DNA from: Pseudoflavonifractor sp. AF19-9AC
GTDB taxonomy: Bacteria; Bacillota; Clostridia; Oscillospirales; Oscillospiraceae
Length of the DNA: 64,000 nt
NCBI RefSeq assembly: GCF_003478995.1
Contig: NZ_QUGI01000003.1
Location: 372,001-436,000 of the forward strand
Direction of reading: 5' to 3'
The first letter of the stretch is position 1, and every line of letters starts with the position of its first letter. The notes beneath the pieces are model-generated. The model searched no databases, was not told where the DNA came from, and was given only the letters and a program-made list of their open reading frames with translations. A program made the position numbers and the translations under genes. This document shows, one piece after another, positions 60,358 through 64,000 of the stretch.

Positions 60358-61401
60358 TTATTCCTTTACTTCCCGCTGAAGATCGGCCACAAGGGCCTCC
60401 ACATGCTCCCGCTTGGTGGCCCAGCTGGTGCAGAAACGCACCGCACAGTGGTTCTCATCCACCCGCTGGTAATGAGAAAAGCTGTACTTCTCCTTCAGCT
60501 TCTCAATGGCCTTATCCGGAAGGACGGGGAAAATCAGATTGGTACGGCTGTGCACCAGAAGCGGGCAGCCCGCCTTCTCCAGGCCCTCCCGCAGCAGATC
60601 CGCCAGCTCATCGGCGTGGCGGGCCAGGCGCAGGTACAGTCCGTCTTCAAACAGGGTCAAAAACTGAATTCCCAGCAGCCGTCCCTTGGCCAGCATGCCG
60701 CCCCGCTGCTTGATGAGGTAGCGGAAATCCTCCTTCAGACGGGGCTGGAGAATGACCACAGCCTCGCCGAACAGCGCGCCCTGCTTGGTGCCTCCGATGT
60801 AAAATACGTCGCACAGGCGGGCCAGGTCGGGCAGCGTCAGGGTATTGTCCTCTGCCGCCAGGCCATAGCCCAGGCGGGCACCGTCCAGATACAGCGGCAG
60901 GCCATGGCTGCGGCACACCGCAGAAAGGGCCTCCAGTTCTTCCAAGGTATAGAGGGTTCCCAGCTCCGTGGGATTGGAGATGTACACCATACCCGGCTTG
61001 ACGGTATGCTCCTTGGTCTCGTCGGCCTGATGGGCCGCCCAATACGCCTCTACCTGCGCGGCGGTAAGCTTTCCGTCCTCATTGGGTACCGTCAGCACCT
61101 TGTGCCCTGTGGCTTCAATGGAGCCCGTCTCATGGCTGCTGATGTGGGCGGTATCGGTAGCAATTACGCCCTCGTGGGGCCGCAGGGTCGCCGCAATAAC
61201 CGTCAGATTGGCCTGGGTTCCTCCCACCAGGAAGTGAACGTCCGCCTGAGGTGCCTCACACAGCGTCTGAATGTGCGCCCGGGCCTCCTGGCAGAAATGG
61301 TCCTCTCCGTAGCCCTCGGTCTGTTCCAGGTTGGTCTGGGCCAGCTTCTCCAGAATTGCGGGATGGGCCCCTTCGGCATAGTCGCAGTAAAATCGGATCA
61401 T
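60358..61401 (-). CDS. ltaE: low-specificity threonine aldolase (beta-eliminating lyase family)
   Basis: A 347-residue fold-type I PLP enzyme that splits threonine (or allo-threonine) to glycine and acetaldehyde. The start CDYAEGAHPAILEKL, FLVGGTQANLTVIA, VYISNPTELGTLYT, the pocket LYLDGARLGYGL and the PLP lysine in YIGGTKQGALFGEA are all family-typical. ATG 61401 follows GGAGG by 9 nt; the longer frame runs into the tRNA. It lies between two identical tRNA-Ala genes, all on the same strand. Confidence 0.92.
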   Translation of the reverse strand: MIRFYCDYAEGAHPAILEKLAQTNLEQTEGYGEDHFCQEARAHIQTLCEAPQADVHFLVGGTQANLTVIAATLRPHEGVIATDTAHISSHETGSIEATGHKVLTVPNEDGKLTAAQVEAYWAAHQADETKEHTVKPGMVYISNPTELGTLYTLEELEALSAVCRSHGLPLYLDGARLGYGLAAEDNTLTLPDLARLCDVFYIGGTKQGALFGEAVVILQPRLKEDFRYLIKQRGGMLAKGRLLGIQFLTLFEDGLYLRLARHADELADLLREGLEKAGCPLLVHSRTNLIFPVLPDKAIEKLKEKYSFSHYQRVDENHCAVRFCTSWATKREHVEALVADLQREVKE

Positions 61402-61440
61402 GGCTCGTTTCCTCCATTCCCTCTTATCTCCGATATAAAA

Positions 61441-61472
61441 AATCGTCGCAAGTCGTTCAGACTTGCGACGAT

Positions 61473-61473
<1 letters not shown>
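61441..61473 (-). terminator. terminator of tRNA-Ala copy 2
   Basis: AATCGTCGCAAGT (61441-61453) pairs with ACTTGCGACGATT (61461-61473); minus-strand tail TTTTTTATAT. It lies just upstream of the aldolase gene. Confidence 0.9.
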
Positions 61474-61548
<75 letters not shown>

Positions 61549-61652
61549 ATATTGTTCTGAACCAGACCGCTTGTCTCGTTCAGCGCAAGGGATATGATAC
61601 CAGAAACCTTTTTATTTGTCAATGCCAAATTTAAATTTTTTTCGGTTTCTGT

Positions 61653-61688
61653 AAAAAAGCACCGCAGCCTGAGCTGCGGTGCTTTTTT
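61653..61688 (-). terminator. rpsU terminator
   Basis: AAAAAAGCACCGCAG (61653-61667) pairs with CTGCGGTGCTTTTTT (61674-61688), perfect and with T-runs on both strands. Confidence 0.93.
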
Positions 61689-61693
61689 AAGTC

Positions 61694-61876
61694 TTAGTAA
61701 AACTTCTTACGATTCTTGCGGGCGGCCTCAGACTTCTTGCGGCGCTTGACGCTGGGGCTCTCGTAGTGCTCACGCTTACGAACCTCGGCCAGCACGCCAG
61801 ACTTGGCACAGCTGCGCTTGAAGCGCTTCAGGGCGCTCTCCAGAGACTCGTTTTCTCTCACACGGACTTCCGACAT
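61694..61876 (-). CDS. rpsU: 30S ribosomal protein S21
   Basis: A 60-residue, very basic ribosomal protein, with [18 protein letters not shown] at the start and the basic end [15 protein letters not shown]. Length and sequence are normal for Firmicutes. GGAGGGA precedes the start. Its own consensus promoter lies 77 bp upstream and a strong terminator just behind it. Confidence 0.98.
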   Translation of the reverse strand: MSEVRVRENESLESALKRFKRSCAKSGVLAEVRKREHYESPSVKRRKKSEAARKNRKKFY

Positions 61877-61952
61877 TTATATTTCCCTCCCTCCGGCGCG
61901 GCGGGGCGTCCCCCGTCCACGTAAGGGCCATTTGTATGGCTTTAACAGTAGT

Positions 61953-61981
61953 ATTATATTCGTTACAGCTCCCCCTGTCAA
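61953..61981 (-). promoter_or_regulatory. rpsU promoter
   Basis: On the minus strand TTGACA (61981-61976), 17 bp, TATAAT (61958-61953). The -35 hexamer is flanked by CCCCC and GGGGG, so it would sit in the loop of a small hairpin. Confidence 0.93.
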
Positions 61982-62012
61982 GGGGGAATTGTGAACGCGC
62001 TGTAAACCTTGC

Positions 62013-64000
62013 TCAGGCCTGGGGCTTGAAAATGAGGCTCACCAATTTCCCTTTGACCACGATGGACTTCACCAGGGTCATGCCGTCGGCCAGCTTCTGG
62101 ATCTTGGGCTCGGCCAGGGCGGCAGCCACGATCTCCTCGTCAGAGGCATCCACGGGCACCACGATGTTGGCCTTCACCTTGCCGCTGACCTGGACGGCCA
62201 TCTGGACGGAAGCGGCCATGGTCTTGCTCTCGTCGTACTCGGGCCAGGGCTGCAGGCACACCTGTCCGCCGTAGCCCGCCATCTCCCACAGCTCCTCACA
62301 CATGTGGGGGGCGAAGGGAGAGAGCATCAGCAGCAGGGCCTTCATATCGCCCCGGCTGGCTCCGTTGGCGTAGAAGTCGTTGACCAGGGCCATCAGAGCA
62401 GCGATGGCGGTGTTGAACTTCATGGCCTCGATATCCTCGGACACCTTCTTGATGGCCTTGTGGACGGCCGCCTCGTTGGCCTTGGAGTACTCGTCGCCCA
62501 CATGCTCCTGCTCAGTGGCCAGGTTCCACACGCGGTCCAGGAAGCGCTTACAGCCCTTCACCGCGTTGGCAGACCAGGCGGCGGCCTTCTCGAAGTCGCC
62601 GATGAACATGATATAGGTGCGCATGGTGTCGGCGCCGTACTGGTCGATGATGTCGTTGGGATTCACCACGTTGCCGCGGCTCTTGGACATCTTCTCGCCG
62701 CCCTCGCCCAGGATCATGCCGTGGGAGGTACGCTTCTTATAGGGCTCCTTGGTGGGCACCACGCCGATGTCATAGAGGAACTTGTGCCAGAAGCGGCTAT
62801 ACAGTAGGTGGAGGGTGGTGTGCTCCATACCGCCGTTGTACCAGTCCACGGGAGACCAGTACTCCAGCGCCTCTTTGCTGGCCAGAGCCTTATCGTTGTG
62901 GGGATCCATATACCGCAGGAAATACCAGCTAGACCCGGCCCACTGGGGCATGGTGTCGGTCTCCCGCTTGGCGGGGCCGCCGCAGCAGGGGCAGGTGGTA
63001 TTCACCCAGTCGGTCATCTTGGAGATGGGAGACTCGCCGTCGTCGGTGGGCTCGTAGGAATCCACCTCGGGCAGCAGCAGGGGCAGCTGGTCCTCGGGCA
63101 GGGGCTGCCAGCCGCACTTCTCGCAGTAGATCATGGGGATGGGCTCGCCCCAGTAGCGCTGACGGGAGAACACCCAGTCGCGCAGCTTGTAGTTCACCTG
63201 GGCGTGGCCGATGCCCTTCTCCTCCAGCCACTTGGTGATGACGGGAATGGCGTCCTTGACGGTGAGGCCGTTGAGGAAGTCGGAGTTGACCAGAATGCCG
63301 GTCTCGTCCTTGGCGGTGAAGGCAGCCTTCTGCACGTCCTCGCCGCCGGAGACCACCTCGATGATCTCACAGCCGAACTTCTTGGCAAACTCCCAGTCGC
63401 GGTCATCGTGGGCAGGAACGGCCATGATGGCGCCGGTGCCGTAGGTGGCCAGGACGTAGTCGGAGATGAAGATGGGGATCTCCTTGCCGTTGACGGGGTT
63501 GATGCCCTTCACGCCGTCCAGCTGGACGCCGGTCTTCTCCTTGTTGAGCTCGGTACGCTCCAGGTCGGACTTGGAGGCGGCCTCCTTCTGGTAAGCCTTC
63601 ACCTCGTCGGCATTCTTCAGCAGGCCGGTCTCCAGCCACTTGCGGATAAACTCATGCTCGGGAGAGAGGACCATATAGGTGGCGCCGAAGAGGGTGTCGG
63701 GACGGGTGGTGTAGACCACGATGTCCTCCCCGGTGGTGGCCTTGAAGGTGACCTCGGCACCGGTGGAGCGGCCGATCCAGTTCTTCTGCTGGATCTTCAC
63801 CCGCTCGATGAAGTCCAGGCCGTCCAGGTCGTCAATGAGGCGCTGGGCGTAAGCGGTGATCTTCAGCATCCACTGGCTCTTCTCCTTGCGGATGACGGGG
63901 GAGCCGCAGCGCTCGCACACGCCCTCCACAACCTCCTCGTTGGCCAGCACGCACTTGCAGGAGGTACACCAGTTCACGGGCATGGTGGTCTTATAGGCCA
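62013..64000 (-). CDS. leuS: leucyl-tRNA synthetase (5' end outside window)
   Basis: The class I synthetase that charges tRNA-Leu. The last 660 or so residues are present; the frame stays open through base 64000 (AYKTT before [17 protein letters not shown]). Visible parts are the zinc-like Cys cluster (CTSCKC ... CERCG), the CP1 editing domain ([25 protein letters not shown]), the KMSKS loop ([11 protein letters not shown]), the anticodon domain and the C-terminal extension. The N-terminal HIGH motif lies beyond the window. No terminator is visible behind it; the rpsU promoter follows within 40 bp. Confidence 0.97.
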   Translation of the reverse strand, partial: AYKTTMPVNWCTSCKCVLANEEVVEGVCERCGSPVIRKEKSQWMLKITAYAQRLIDDLDGLDFIERVKIQQKNWIGRSTGAEVTFKATTGEDIVVYTTRPDTLFGATYMVLSPEHEFIRKWLETGLLKNADEVKAYQKEAASKSDLERTELNKEKTGVQLDGVKGINPVNGKEIPIFISDYVLATYGTGAIMAVPAHDDRDWEFAKKFGCEIIEVVSGGEDVQKAAFTAKDETGILVNSDFLNGLTVKDAIPVITKWLEEKGIGHAQVNYKLRDWVFSRQRYWGEPIPMIYCEKCGWQPLPEDQLPLLLPEVDSYEPTDDGESPISKMTDWVNTTCPCCGGPAKRETDTMPQWAGSSWYFLRYMDPHNDKALASKEALEYWSPVDWYNGGMEHTTLHLLYSRFWHKFLYDIGVVPTKEPYKKRTSHGMILGEGGEKMSKSRGNVVNPNDIIDQYGADTMRTYIMFIGDFEKAAAWSANAVKGCKRFLDRVWNLATEQEHVGDEYSKANEAAVHKAIKKVSEDIEAMKFNTAIAALMALVNDFYANGASRGDMKALLLMLSPFAPHMCEELWEMAGYGGQVCLQPWPEYDESKTMAASVQMAVQVSGKVKANIVVPVDASDEEIVAAALAEPKIQKLADGMTLVKSIVVKGKLVSLIFKPQA

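Overview
The window (64 kb, roughly 60% G+C) looks like a chromosomal segment of a Gram-positive, probably spore-forming gut Firmicute. The closest fit is Oscillospiraceae of the Flavonifractor/Lawsonibacter/Pseudoflavonifractor type; this is inferred from gene content and style and no search was run. Signs include strong AAGGAGG ribosome sites, frequent TTG starts, CIRCE heat-shock operators, a T-box riboswitch, an S-layer-homology (SLH) surface protein, a GerMN lipoprotein, a DacF-type carboxypeptidase and a TRAP transporter. There is no rRNA, CRISPR array, intact insertion sequence or prophage. The genes are ordinary chromosomal housekeeping and envelope genes in short operons, usually separated by clean intrinsic terminators.

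Layout. 1-2744: TRAP transporter dctP (5' end missing)-dctQ-dctM. 3028-6213: three overlapping genes, a GT-C-like membrane enzyme, a DPM/GtrB-type glycosyltransferase and a GtrA flippase, resembling a three-component glycan-modification module. 6305-9224: a 42-residue disordered mini-protein, then a long leader, a double-DUF1538 membrane protein and a tandem PII-like protein. 9291-14356: clpC, a 56-residue ferredoxin, hemolysin III and a MATE pump. 14516-18682 (minus): a two-OB-fold SSB-like protein and the operon xpaC-small membrane protein-telA-TPM. 18959-26933: LTA-synthase-like sulfatase, threonine ammonia-lyase, rpe, a DUF4177-like remnant, recR, an unknown membrane protein, a serpin lipoprotein and an AT-richer lipoprotein.

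27208-37149: XRE regulator, sfsA, EamA transporter, a Trp T-box with an orphan trpB-like gene, a membrane-anchored C39 peptidase, clpB and hsp20 (each with a CIRCE operator), a 2-hydroxyacid dehydrogenase and DUF1294. 37192-48027: a catalytically degenerate P-type-ATPase-like protein behind rlmB, ftsH, the feoA-feoB-Cys-rich iron uptake genes with paired operators, and a CsoR-family repressor next to a metal-exporting P-type ATPase. 48103-53490: a transmembrane ECF sigma factor with an extracellular Ig-like domain, an SLH surface protein with Cys-rich repeats, and tRNA-Leu. 53590-64000: DUF3783, metY, gerM-HK-RR-comEA, dacF, two identical tRNA-Ala(GGC) genes flanking a threonine aldolase, rpsU and the 3' part of leuS.

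The most unusual items are the membrane-anchored sigma factor beside a cell-wall protein, the pseudo-P-type ATPase that lost its phosphorylation and hinge motifs, the DUF1538/tandem-PII pair behind a structured leader, the serpin lipoprotein, and the duplicated iron-type operator in the feo locus. Starts were chosen by ribosome-binding site; many long antisense open frames were discarded as shadows of GC-rich genes.
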